Source: Duncaniella dubosii (GTDB lineage Bacteria; Bacteroidota; Bacteroidia; Bacteroidales; Muribaculaceae). Taken from it: a stretch of 64,000 nucleotides of DNA. Made by a program: the position numbers and the translations under genes. Below the pieces are notes generated by a model. That model was not told the DNA's origin. It searched no databases and saw nothing but the letters and a program-made list of their open reading frames with translations. This document shows, piece by piece, positions 29,501-37,003 of the stretch. Numbering within the stretch: position 1 is the stretch's first letter; each line of letters opens with the position of its first letter. The stretch lies in NCBI RefSeq assembly GCF_004803915.1, contig NZ_CP039396.1:62001-126000 (forward strand), read 5' to 3'.

Positions 29501-30499
29501 ACCGAAAGGAAGCTCCGCGCGCTGAGCCTTCAGCCATTTCGAATCATCGTAGCCCGGCTTTGTCCAGTCGCCGAGATCGAGGCGGGCATCATAGATTTCA
29601 CCGTCATACTCATTGTTGCTGCGGATAGGCCCTTCGGCTGTGAGACTCCACTTTTCATCTGAGTTGACACGCTGCTTTGTCCCGTCGGTGTACTCGATAA
29701 TCATGTTCATGCGCATCTTCGGATAGCCGAACGTAGGAATCTTGTAAGGCTTATAGTTCTGGCGCATTGTATAGAAACGGCCGTTGCCAAGAGTCACGCC
29801 GACGGCATTTGCCTCACCGTTGCCTTTAAGAAGGTCAGTGACATCGTAGGAATTATAGAGTGTTGTCCGGCGATAGTCAGTCGGAGCGGGCGCGAGCACA
29901 TCGTCGCCAACTTTCTGTCCGTTGATATAGAGCTCATAGAGACCGAGACCTGAAATATGGGCGGTTGCACGCTTGATTTCCTTTTTCTCGCTGTTGAACT
30001 CCTTGCGGAGATAACGGGAACTCATGCGGCTGTGGGAGTCTTCGATATCCCACTCGAACGGGCCTTCCCATCCTATCCAGCGTCCGCCCCAATGTCCTTC
30101 GCCGACAATACCCATCCCCCACTCTGCCTGAGGGCTCCAAGACGAGTCACCACGTGTGGTCGATACTTTCACTTTCCAGTAGCAGCGGGTATTGTCAGCA
30201 AGTTTCGGGCCTGTATATTCGACCCACACCGAACGGTCGGAAAAAACTTTTCCCGAATCCCAGATGTCACCCTGACCAGCTGCGAGCTTTTCGGGCGACG
30301 AGGCAACGAGAATATGGTAGGCTGTCTGCATCACATCTCGGTCAGACGATGTGATTATCCAGCTCAGGCGCGGATTAGGCGTCTCGACATTGAGAGGACA
30401 GACAAGCCCCTCTGTCGTCAGCGAACCGACATTCACACCTGCGCTGACACCTGTGACGATGAGCAATGCAAGAAGCAGGGTTGAAATCCGATACATCAT
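26594..30499 (-). CDS. GH78 rhamnosidase fused to GH33-like propeller
   Basis: This 1,301-residue secreted protein joins two catalytic modules. Residues about 20-920 are a complete GH78: N-terminal sandwiches (ISGLGLYELYINGQKVGDD), the barrel with the acid motif DCPQRDERQPWTGD, GATTIWELWNGDT, and a closing sandwich. From about 925 a six-bladed sialidase-type propeller begins (ECHGATIVELDNGDLVASFFGG), with Asp-boxes STDGGKTW, SDDKGKTW, SSDNGDTW, and SDDGIHW. No FRIP motif is visible, so a true sialidase is doubtful. Rhamnose alpha-1,5-linked to Kdo is side chain C of RG-II, and Kdo is chemically close to sialic acid, so the fusion may remove Rha and then Kdo. That assignment is inference. The first of two consecutive ATGs is used. 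Confidence 0.8.
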   Translation of the reverse strand: MMYRISTLLLALLIVTGVSAGVNVGSLTTEGLVCPLNVETPNPRLSWIITSSDRDVMQTAYHILVASSPEKLAAGQGDIWDSGKVFSDRSVWVEYTGPKLADNTRCYWKVKVSTTRGDSSWSPQAEWGMGIVGEGHWGGRWIGWEGPFEWDIEDSHSRMSSRYLRKEFNSEKKEIKRATAHISGLGLYELYINGQKVGDDVLAPAPTDYRRTTLYNSYDVTDLLKGNGEANAVGVTLGNGRFYTMRQNYKPYKIPTFGYPKMRMNMIIEYTDGTKQRVNSDEKWSLTAEGPIRSNNEYDGEIYDARLDLGDWTKPGYDDSKWLKAQRAELPFGTLRGNTAPNMKVMKTLTPKSVRKLGDRFMVDFGQNMAGWVKIAVSDVAKGDTVVIRYSERISPDSTQLDVENLRHAQSTDRYIANGTENGAKWSPKFSYHGFQFVEVTGVKDLKPEDIVAEFVYDALPDNGSFASSNKTMNAIHRNAWWGIASNYKGVPVDCPQRDERQPWTGDHNMGTWGENFLFDNANMYAKWMDDMRESQREDGCLPDIAPAFYNYYTSDMTWSSTLPVVSDMIYEQTGNPQPIIRNYDAMKKWMNHIRTDFTNKDGLITADKYGDWCVPPEKPDMIHSQDPARKTDGTLIASAYYYKMCQLMAKFARIQGLDAEASAWESDADKVKDAFNRQFLTVKKGTSPVKTPHILYPDSIFYGNNTATANVLPLAFDMVPEEYRQPVADNLIKTIIETNKGHISTGVIGVNWLMRELSRIGRGDVAAMLASNTSYPSYGYEISKGATTIWELWNGDTASRKMNSNNHVMMLGDHLNWYYQDLAGFNPAKPGYKEILLKPDFSIQQLDSVNASYRTPYGLLASRWVKTPMHIEWRVEIPCNTTAVLCVPTPDKKAVKAPGAKYMRSEGLNSYWSVGSGVYNLDIKVDPSLGDKRKGILNDEFLYETASFPECHGATIVELDNGDLVASFFGGTKERNPDCVIWVCRKPKGATEWSEPMIAADGVFDLNDPNIKLAGLSGINAETTPATAGPVGPHFKGDINNARRKACWNPVLFQIPGEKELMLFYKIGSSVGDWTGWVVRSTDGGKTWSDREPLPEGILGPIKNKPEYINGRIISPSSREGNGWRAWIEISDDKGKTWHTAGALPSDSAIRTDRTEPEPIYAIQPSILRHSDGRLQILCRTRNSKIATSWSSDNGDTWTPVTLIDMPNNNSGTDAVTLKDGRHVLIYNDFATLPGTPKGVRNPLCVAVSDDGIHWENVMTLEDSPVSQYSYPSIIQGKDGKLHAIYTWRRQRVKYAGLDL

Positions 30500-30538
30500 A
30501 ATGAAAATGTATTGTTAATAGCGTGAATATGCTAGGGA

Positions 30539-31984
30539 TTAGTTCTTGGAAGGAAGATTTTTCCAATCTTTTCCGATGTAGTCCTTGGCGGAATCCACCG
30601 CTATGAGCACACGGTCATTACCTGCACCGTGGCCACCGTCATACTGGAAAGGTGTAACCTTGCTGTCAAATTCACCGATATACTCAAGATTTCCGTCTTT
30701 CGGGTCATACCACCATGCGTTTTTCTTTTTTCCTGAAATTTTTGTGAGATCAATCTCCATCGGACGATTTGTATAGTTGTAGACAAGCAGATAGTCATTG
30801 CCACGGGTGGCAATGAGACGGTCGTAGCGAGTGCCGTTCTCACCTGCGATTATGCTCTGGTCGGGGACACGCTCAAAAAACGGGAAAGCAAGGATAAGAT
30901 TCTTAAGGTGCTTCATCTGATTGAAACCGGGATCTTTCATACCTTCATACCATGTCTTGACAGCTCCGTAGCCACCGACGTTGGCCGGTTTGAGCATCTG
31001 CATGATTGAATTGTGTCCGTAGGTATGGCCGAAAGCCCCTGCAAAAACAGCCCAGTATGCGTAGCGACGCACATCGGGAGCTTTCCACCAAGGCTGCGAA
31101 GGATCATGTAGACCCTGAGGGATTTCCTCGTAACTCGGTTCGGCATCAAATATAGGCTTGCGGGGCTTCATGGCAAGACCGGCTTCAACATAACGCCAGT
31201 TGTCCTCAGCCTGTGCAGCCTGTGCGGTATCGTCGCCGTCGCCACGCACTTGGTCATAGCGGCGATGACCGCTCTGGAACATATTGAAGTCAAGCCACTC
31301 TGCATTGTGAAACCAGTTGATTGACGATGTGCGGCCGAAAGGATGGTAGCTCATGAGATGGTTCTTGTCAATCGACTTGATTGTACGTGCCATCGCATTC
31401 CACTGGTCAGGATTTATGTCGCCCTTGACATCACCGCCCATGACCCAGATGATATTTGGAGAATCCTTGTAGCGCTCGGCAAGGAACTTGCCGTATGCCT
31501 TGGCATCGTCTACGCTCATGAGTCCGGCTTTCACAAGGCCACCCCAGATAGGGACCATCGCGATGTATATACCCTGATTTTCAGCCTGCTTGATGATATA
31601 GTCCATGTGATCCCAGTAACCGTAGACTCCTTTTTTGTTGATTTCAGAGAAGTCCCAGCCGTCGGGATTTGAAAGCTGTCCATAGAAATTGATGGCCGGT
31701 ACACCGTTGATGGTCTGCACCTGCACCACATTGTAGCCGGCCTCGCGGCAACCATTCAGATAGTAGGAAGCCTCGGAGCGGTCAAGACGTTCAGGCAGGA
31801 GCCAGCCTGTCTCACCCATCCAGAAGAATGGAGTGCCGTTTTCATGCTGAAGATAAGTTCCGTTGTCGGAGACACGCAATTTTCCATTGTCCCAAGGCTT
31901 ATAAACTTTCTTCACAGGGTCCTGTGCATAGATGCCTGACATCGCCGCAATGAAGAGACAGATGAATAAGCTTAATTTTTTCAT
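30539..31984 (-). CDS. GH140 apiosidase
   Basis: This 481-residue secreted enzyme matches BT1012, the founder of GH140, which cuts the apiose-galacturonan link and frees side chains A and B from the RG-II backbone. After a signal peptide (to residue 20) comes a TIM barrel (about 30-380) and a small C-terminal sandwich (about 395-481) of the putative collagen-binding type. The acid Asp185 in WVMGGD and the nucleophile Glu282 in FDAEPSYE sit two residues before the catalytic Asp187 and Glu284 that I recall for BT1012, an offset consistent along the protein. It lies downstream of GH95 in operon B, behind a 225-base gap with a long inverted repeat. Confidence 0.92.
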   Translation of the reverse strand: MKKLSLFICLFIAAMSGIYAQDPVKKVYKPWDNGKLRVSDNGTYLQHENGTPFFWMGETGWLLPERLDRSEASYYLNGCREAGYNVVQVQTINGVPAINFYGQLSNPDGWDFSEINKKGVYGYWDHMDYIIKQAENQGIYIAMVPIWGGLVKAGLMSVDDAKAYGKFLAERYKDSPNIIWVMGGDVKGDINPDQWNAMARTIKSIDKNHLMSYHPFGRTSSINWFHNAEWLDFNMFQSGHRRYDQVRGDGDDTAQAAQAEDNWRYVEAGLAMKPRKPIFDAEPSYEEIPQGLHDPSQPWWKAPDVRRYAYWAVFAGAFGHTYGHNSIMQMLKPANVGGYGAVKTWYEGMKDPGFNQMKHLKNLILAFPFFERVPDQSIIAGENGTRYDRLIATRGNDYLLVYNYTNRPMEIDLTKISGKKKNAWWYDPKDGNLEYIGEFDSKVTPFQYDGGHGAGNDRVLIAVDSAKDYIGKDWKNLPSKN

Positions 31985-32048
31985 GATTCGCTGGTTTATT
32001 ATTCGTTGATTTTAGATTATTCGTTGATGATTCATGCCGGATTCTTAC

Positions 32049-32204
32049 CGACGAAATTGCAGGGACAGCCTTCAAAACGCCTCCATCCCCTTGGACTCAG
32101 CCTCAGAGACGGGATTGACGTTGATTTTGATTGACGCAACTGATTGACGTAATTGAGCCTGATTGACGCTTACGGCGTTTTAAAGCGTCCCTGCAAAGCC
32201 GTCG
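32049..32204. repeat. Long imperfect inverted repeat with four internal GATTGACG copies
   Basis: The left arm (32049-32081) and the right arm (32174-32204) share three complementary blocks: CGACG, TTGCAGGGAC and AAAACGCC. The 92-base loop contains GATTGACG at 32113, 32129, 32142 and 32161. It fills most of the 225-base gap between GH95 and GH140, the longest gap in operon B. It could act on mRNA processing or be a relic of a small mobile repeat. Confidence 0.6.
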
Positions 32205-32209
32205 TTATT

Positions 32210-34654
32210 TCACTTTCCGAACAGCGTATAGGTTTCCCCAGCTTTTGTGGGGAGATCGTAGAGATAGGTTTTCTTCAGTTCGACAGGATTGAGCTTTGCT
32301 TCCGGGCTGATAATAGGCGCGAGACCTTCGTTGACAGCAAACATAACATTGCTGTTGCCACCTTTGGCAGCCTTAAGTCCCTTACCTTTGAGTGGAGTGA
32401 GTGTGCGCAGACGGCAGTTTCCTCCAAGAGTCGATTTGACGGTTACTTTTTCGATACGGCCGTTTTTCCATGACATGTCTATCACAAATCCGCCACGGGC
32501 TACGAGACCGGTAATCTCGCCGTCGGGCCACACGGAAGGAAGAGCGGGAAGAAGATAGATGAATCCGTCATGGCTCTGCATCAGCATCTCGGCGATACCT
32601 GCCACACAACCGAAATTTCCGTCAATCTGGAACGGCGGATGCGCGTCAAAGAAGTTGGGATATGTCCCTCCCTTTTTCTTTTCATTACGCACGAGAGTCA
32701 GCTGGTCGGTGATCAGTTTATAGGCATGATCGCCGTCAAGCATGCGTGCCCACAGACAAACCTTCCAGCCCATGCTCCATCCGGTCGAGGGGTCTCCACG
32801 ATGAATGAGCGATGTGCGGGCCGCATCAAAGAGTTCGGGAGTTCGGAAGGGAGAAATCTGATTCGAGGGGAACATGCCATAGAGGTGTGAGACATGACGG
32901 TGGTTGTCCTCGGGATTATCCCAGTCTCCCATCCACTCCTGAAGCTGTCCCCACTTGCCTATTCGCATCGGCGAGATTTCGTTGACACGCTTTTTAAGAT
33001 GATTGGCAAATTCTTTGTCTGTATCAAGGATCGTAGAAGCCGTAATGATATTGTTCCATAGCTCGGTCACAAGCTGATTGTCCATCGTAGCGCCGGCGGT
33101 AGTTGTCGCGTTGTGACCCTTGGGCGCATTTTCCGGCGAATTGCTCGGAGCTACGACAAGCATTCCGCTCTGTGGCTCGTAGACCATAGTCGCATCAAAA
33201 AATTCACCGGCACCCTTCATGATAGGATATGCCTCACGGAGAAATTCAATATCGCCGGTGTGGAGATAATGTTCCCAAAGGTGACGGCAGAGCCATGCGC
33301 CTCCACTCATCCACATGCCCGAAGGAGCATTGTCAATCGCACCGGTGACGCGCCAGATGTCAGTGTTGTGGTGGAGCACCCAGCCCGGAGCGCCATACAT
33401 GATTTTAGCAGTCTCTGCACCGGTCTTGCTCACTTCCTTGATGAGACGGAACAGCGGTTCGTTTAGCTCTGTAAGATTGGTGATCTCCGCTGGCCAGTAA
33501 TTCATTTCAAGGTTGATGTTGCAGGTATATTTGCTATCCCACGAAGGGAACATCTTGTCGTTCCATATACCCTGAAGGTTCGCGGCCTGACCGCCCGGCT
33601 GAGAACTGCTGACAAGCAGATAACGGCCAAATTTGTAATAGTTGGCCACAAGTTGGTTGTCATGGGTATCCTTGAATCGTTCGATGCGGATGTCGGTCGG
33701 AACATCGGCATACTTGTCAGGACCGAGGTCGAGAGTCGAAGTGCCTATCTGCTTCTGATAGAAATCGACATGCTCTTTCTTCGCCTGTGAGAAAGGCTTG
33801 GTGACAGCCTTGGCAAGATAAGCCTTGCTGCGTGCTTCCTCATCTCCTGTGATGTCAGTATAATCGTTAAAATTTGTAGCGATTGAAGTATAGATGACAG
33901 CCTCATCGGCGTTCTCGACTGAGATCACCCCATCGCTTGTCGACATGCGGCCACCCTTCGGGACAGCAGTTACACGCCCCTGAAACTCTACTTTACCTTT
34001 GAGGCCCTCGTGGTTCGAGCTGACTCCGCTAAGAGTGATATCGTTGCCTTCGGAGGCAATCATCACATCGGGATGGGGTGAAGTGAGTGAGGCGTTGAAT
34101 GTCACACTGCCGGGCTTGTCGGCAGTAATGCGGGTAATCACGACCTGATCTGGAAAAGACGTAAAGGTTTCACGAGTGAAATTCACACCGTCGACCTTAT
34201 ATTTCACAACCGTGCGGGCCGAGTCAAGACTCAGTTCACGGTAGTAGTCTTCATAGCGCGTATGACCGGGGAAAGTTATACGAAGGTCACCGAATGGCTG
34301 ATATGGCATACCTTGATTTTTATGAGACTTCACATGAGCTGTAGCCATGTCCTGAGCCTCACGATACTTACCTTCAAACACGAGCTGGCGAATCTTTGGA
34401 ATCCACTCCAGTGCATCGGGATTGGCATTGTTGTTCGGCTGGCCGGCCCAGATTGTCTCTTCGTTGAGCTGAATCTGCTCTGCTCCCGGATTACCATAGA
34501 CCATGGCTCCGAGACGACCGTTGCCAAGAGGCAATGCCTCGGTCCAGACCTGAGCCGGTTTGTCGTACCATAACTTGTGTTCCTGCGACGCTGAAGCATC
34601 CAGCGCCATCATTGCGATTGCGGTGATGATTAGTTGTTTCGAAAGTACTTTCAT
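32210..34654 (-). CDS. GH95 alpha-L-galactosidase/fucosidase
   Basis: This first gene of operon B encodes an 814-residue secreted inverting enzyme. GH95 members remove alpha-1,2-linked L-fucose or L-galactose; in RG-II the likely target is the terminal L-galactose of side chain A, as for BT1010. The N-terminal sandwich starts with LWYDKPAQVWTEALPLGNGRLGAMVYG, and the (alpha/alpha)6 barrel holds CNINLEMNYW (the two Asn that activate water), QLQEWMGDWDNPEDNHRHVSHLYG (acid Glu), and QIDGNFG (conserved Asp). ATG 34654 gives a clean signal peptide; the longer frame from 34693 would start upstream of the promoter's -7 element. The leader is only about 14 bases. Confidence 0.9.
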   Translation of the reverse strand: MKVLSKQLIITAIAMMALDASASQEHKLWYDKPAQVWTEALPLGNGRLGAMVYGNPGAEQIQLNEETIWAGQPNNNANPDALEWIPKIRQLVFEGKYREAQDMATAHVKSHKNQGMPYQPFGDLRITFPGHTRYEDYYRELSLDSARTVVKYKVDGVNFTRETFTSFPDQVVITRITADKPGSVTFNASLTSPHPDVMIASEGNDITLSGVSSNHEGLKGKVEFQGRVTAVPKGGRMSTSDGVISVENADEAVIYTSIATNFNDYTDITGDEEARSKAYLAKAVTKPFSQAKKEHVDFYQKQIGTSTLDLGPDKYADVPTDIRIERFKDTHDNQLVANYYKFGRYLLVSSSQPGGQAANLQGIWNDKMFPSWDSKYTCNINLEMNYWPAEITNLTELNEPLFRLIKEVSKTGAETAKIMYGAPGWVLHHNTDIWRVTGAIDNAPSGMWMSGGAWLCRHLWEHYLHTGDIEFLREAYPIMKGAGEFFDATMVYEPQSGMLVVAPSNSPENAPKGHNATTTAGATMDNQLVTELWNNIITASTILDTDKEFANHLKKRVNEISPMRIGKWGQLQEWMGDWDNPEDNHRHVSHLYGMFPSNQISPFRTPELFDAARTSLIHRGDPSTGWSMGWKVCLWARMLDGDHAYKLITDQLTLVRNEKKKGGTYPNFFDAHPPFQIDGNFGCVAGIAEMLMQSHDGFIYLLPALPSVWPDGEITGLVARGGFVIDMSWKNGRIEKVTVKSTLGGNCRLRTLTPLKGKGLKAAKGGNSNVMFAVNEGLAPIISPEAKLNPVELKKTYLYDLPTKAGETYTLFGK

Positions 34655-34674
34655 GGAAGATAATTTTGGGTAAA

Positions 34675-34706
34675 CAAAGATAGTGTTTTTCATTCATTCC
34701 TACAAA
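34675..34706 (-). promoter_or_regulatory. Promoter of operon B (GH95 to esterase)
   Basis: On the minus strand, TTTG (34703-34706) is followed after exactly 20 bases by TATCTTTG (34675-34682), a perfect consensus. The start would be near 34668, so the mRNA leader is very short. It is the only good minus-strand promoter I find across the enzyme locus, which supports one transcript for the seven genes downstream. Confidence 0.82.
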
Positions 34707-35002
34707 TCTTATTGTAAAATCATTTCGCTGTAATATCCAAGATTATAAGGCAGAAACAAATTTCAATAGGGTAATCAGTCCATCGTCCGACAGACACCCG
34801 CAATCTAAAGGCGTGGCTTTTAAGTGTATATTTTACACTTTTATTCTCAATACCCGTATTTTTACCCTTCACAATCTATCCGGCAATTTTTGACGGGTAT
34901 CATTTTAACCATCTCTCCCCCTCTTATTTTGCTTTTAAACCTTTTTTAGTTTTATTTTGTTTCTATAAGTAGCTATAACCATTTCATAACTACGGTTTTA
35001 TT
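34707..35002. other. Divergent control region between operon B and a small plus-strand gene
   Basis: About 300 AT-rich bases without a gene. They contain two short inverted repeats: AAGTGTA (34822-34828) with TACACTT (34834-34840), and ATACCCGT (34850-34857) with ACGGGTAT (34893-34900). Lying 120-220 bases upstream of the operon B promoter, they are candidate regulator sites. I find no full promoter for the plus-strand gene. Confidence 0.4.
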
Positions 35003-35266
35003 ATGCAGAAAATCAAGAATCCGACTTTAAATCAACTGTGCTTGCTGTTGATACCCGTATTAATCGCCTATGCAGTCATGATAATACAAAAATCTTATCT
35101 GACATGGGCTATTGTAATGGCTATTGCATCAGTGGCAGTCTTTGTCATAGCTTCAGTCTATTTTTGCATCCGCCAGAAATGCTACCAACAACTGGCTATA
35201 ACTTTAATTGTACTTCTCATCTGGGGATTGGTATTACTGTCAAACCATACTATATCTTCCATTTGA
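35003..35266 (+). CDS. Small membrane protein, 3 helices, unknown
   Basis: This 87-residue protein has three predicted membrane helices, about residues 12-27, 33-53 and 62-79, with short basic or polar loops (CIRQKCYQ). I do not recognise a family. The frame is clean, starts with ATG, and occupies a plus-strand pocket between the two minus-strand enzyme operons, followed by a terminator-like hairpin. Against it, no consensus promoter is seen upstream. It may be a small accessory protein of the locus or an unrelated orphan. Confidence 0.5.
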   Translation: MQKIKNPTLNQLCLLLIPVLIAYAVMIIQKSYLTWAIVMAIASVAVFVIASVYFCIRQKCYQQLAITLIVLLIWGLVLLSNHTISSI

Positions 35267-35291
35267 CAGATAGAAGAGACATCATGTAATA

Positions 35292-35332
35292 AATACTCCG
35301 CCGCAGTTCAGAGTTACCACGACGGAGTATTA
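35292..35332. terminator. Terminator-like hairpin at the end of operon A
   Basis: AATACTCCGCCG pairs, with one mismatch, to CGACGGAGTATT across a loop of about 16 bases. It lies in the 90-base gap where the small plus-strand gene and the PL1 gene converge. The T run is weak, so termination efficiency is uncertain. Confidence 0.6.
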
Positions 35333-35356
35333 TCCTGTTGTTGGAATTTTCAGGTC

Positions 35357-36978
35357 TTATTCAGCAAGCTCATTGGCATACACCTCAATCCATGTGTAGC
35401 CGTTGCCCGAATCCTTTGCTGAGTCAGTCGGGTTGTTGGGATTGAGACCATGTTTCTTCTCCCATGCGTCGGGCAGACCGTCGTTGTCGCTGTCAACGCG
35501 GGGTTTACCCTTGTATTCGGGAAGTCCGCCAACCTGACGCGGATCGGTGATAATACCGTTTTTATAAGAGTCGGAAGGCAGACGGCGCTTCACGTAGGGA
35601 GTGGAGCTGGTGTACTTGTCGGCATCCTTCTCATAAATAGCCTTACCGGTCTTCACGGTCTTAATGACACGCGCGTCGACGGCATCGCGCTTGGGCTTGG
35701 TAGCTCCGGCATTCTTAAGCACATATTCATAGGCGGGAGCGGTCTCCATAATGGTCACATCGGCCATAGGGAAAGGAGCGTCGGCCTTAAGCTCTGCAAT
35801 GCGTTCGGCGGGCACTGGGCCATTGTAGATCTGCACACCTCCAGCCCAGTTATCGGCAGTCACCTTGTCGTTGCCCCACACCTTGTTGCCGCTGACATAG
35901 GCCTTGCCAAACTTGTCTTTGAAAGCCTTGTCGCGTCCGGCTTCCATCTTGACAATGCGGTAGCGGATGGGAGCGTTAGCCGAATTGGTTTCGGTGATAG
36001 GTCCGGGCTTGAAATTATTGTTGATAATGTTGAGCCGGCTCGTGTGGTCACCGCCGTCAACCGAACGATTCCACCAGTTGTAGGTCACGTTATTAATGAA
36101 GTTGAAGTCTTCGTCCATACCTATCGAGCAGTTGCGGGAGATATTTGAAGCAAAGAGGTTGCGGGCGAAAGTGCTGTTGTGGCCGCCGATAGTCGCACCG
36201 AAGGCGTGATTATAGAGGTCAAGCGCCTCAGAGAAAATCGAGTTCTGGATGGTGATATTTACTGTAGGTAGTTTCTCTCCCTTACCGGTCTCGGAATCTC
36301 GGTTGTAGACATGACGGTAAATCGACATGTTCTCATCAAGCCCCAAGAACCTGACACATGGTCAATGATTATGTTGCCGACGGCATTACCTCCGAGAGCA
36401 TCGTCACGGAAAGCGACATCCTGTGCGCCTCGACGGAAACGCATGTGACGGATAATCACATCATGAGTATCAATAAGGAATGACGCACCGGTCACGCATA
36501 CACCGTCGCCCGGAGCAGTCTGACCGAGGATGGTGATATAGGGCGCGCGGACAGTGATTGGCGAATTCAGTTTGATGACACCTGCGACATTGAACACGAT
36601 TGTGCGCGCACCACCCTTCTCACATGCCTCACGAAGAGTGCCGGGGCCACTGTCGGCAAGGGATGTAACCACATATACCTTGCCACCACGACCGCCGGGA
36701 GTATATGCGCCTCCACCTTCAGCCCCGGGGAATGCCACGATGTCAGCCTTTATCAGATCTTCGGGTTTCGATGCCCACGGACGGTATGGACGGCCGTTTT
36801 CAGCCTCTTCTTTCATCACTATGGGATATGCTTCTGCCCAAGCCTTGTCGGAATGAGCGTCCCATTCTGCCTCCTGACGAGCCGCACGAGCCTTGATTGA
36901 ATCAGGAATTGTGGGATACTGGGCAGCTATGTCCATCGTAGCCATAGCTGCAAGCACTAACACTGCTGTTTTCTTCAT
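35357..36978 (-). CDS. PL1 pectate lyase (one frameshift)
   Basis: This secreted parallel beta-helix lyase cleaves de-esterified galacturonan by beta-elimination. It has a signal peptide (MKKTAVLVLAAMATMDIAA), then AFPGAEGGGAYTPGGRGG, VYVVTSLADSGPGTLREA, and VIIRHMRFRRG, all typical of Bacteroidota PL1. The frame breaks near 36341-36344 inside IIIDHVSGSWGLDENMS, the best conserved block of the family; a fifth G in the GGGG run restores it exactly. The rest of the helix follows, then a C-terminal calcium-type repeat DSDNDGLPDAWE. The joined protein is about 540 residues. It is the last gene of operon A, 25 bases after a GH2 gene. It would open the homogalacturonan attached to RG-II, like BT1023. 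Confidence 0.87.
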
Positions 36979-37003
36979 ATTAATATATGTTTCTATAAGA
37001 TTT

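Noticed and set aside
29000..30499. Horizontal transfer of the enzyme locus
   Set aside because: Base composition looks continuous with the neighbouring housekeeping genes, and there is no integrase, transposase or clear flanking repeat. The nearby tRNA-Ser shows no duplicated 3' end in the window.
36259..36360. Programmed ribosomal frameshift in PL1 or the other broken genes
   Set aside because: No shared slippery heptamer or downstream pseudoknot pattern, and the breaks fall in unrelated families on different run types; missing bases explain all of them.
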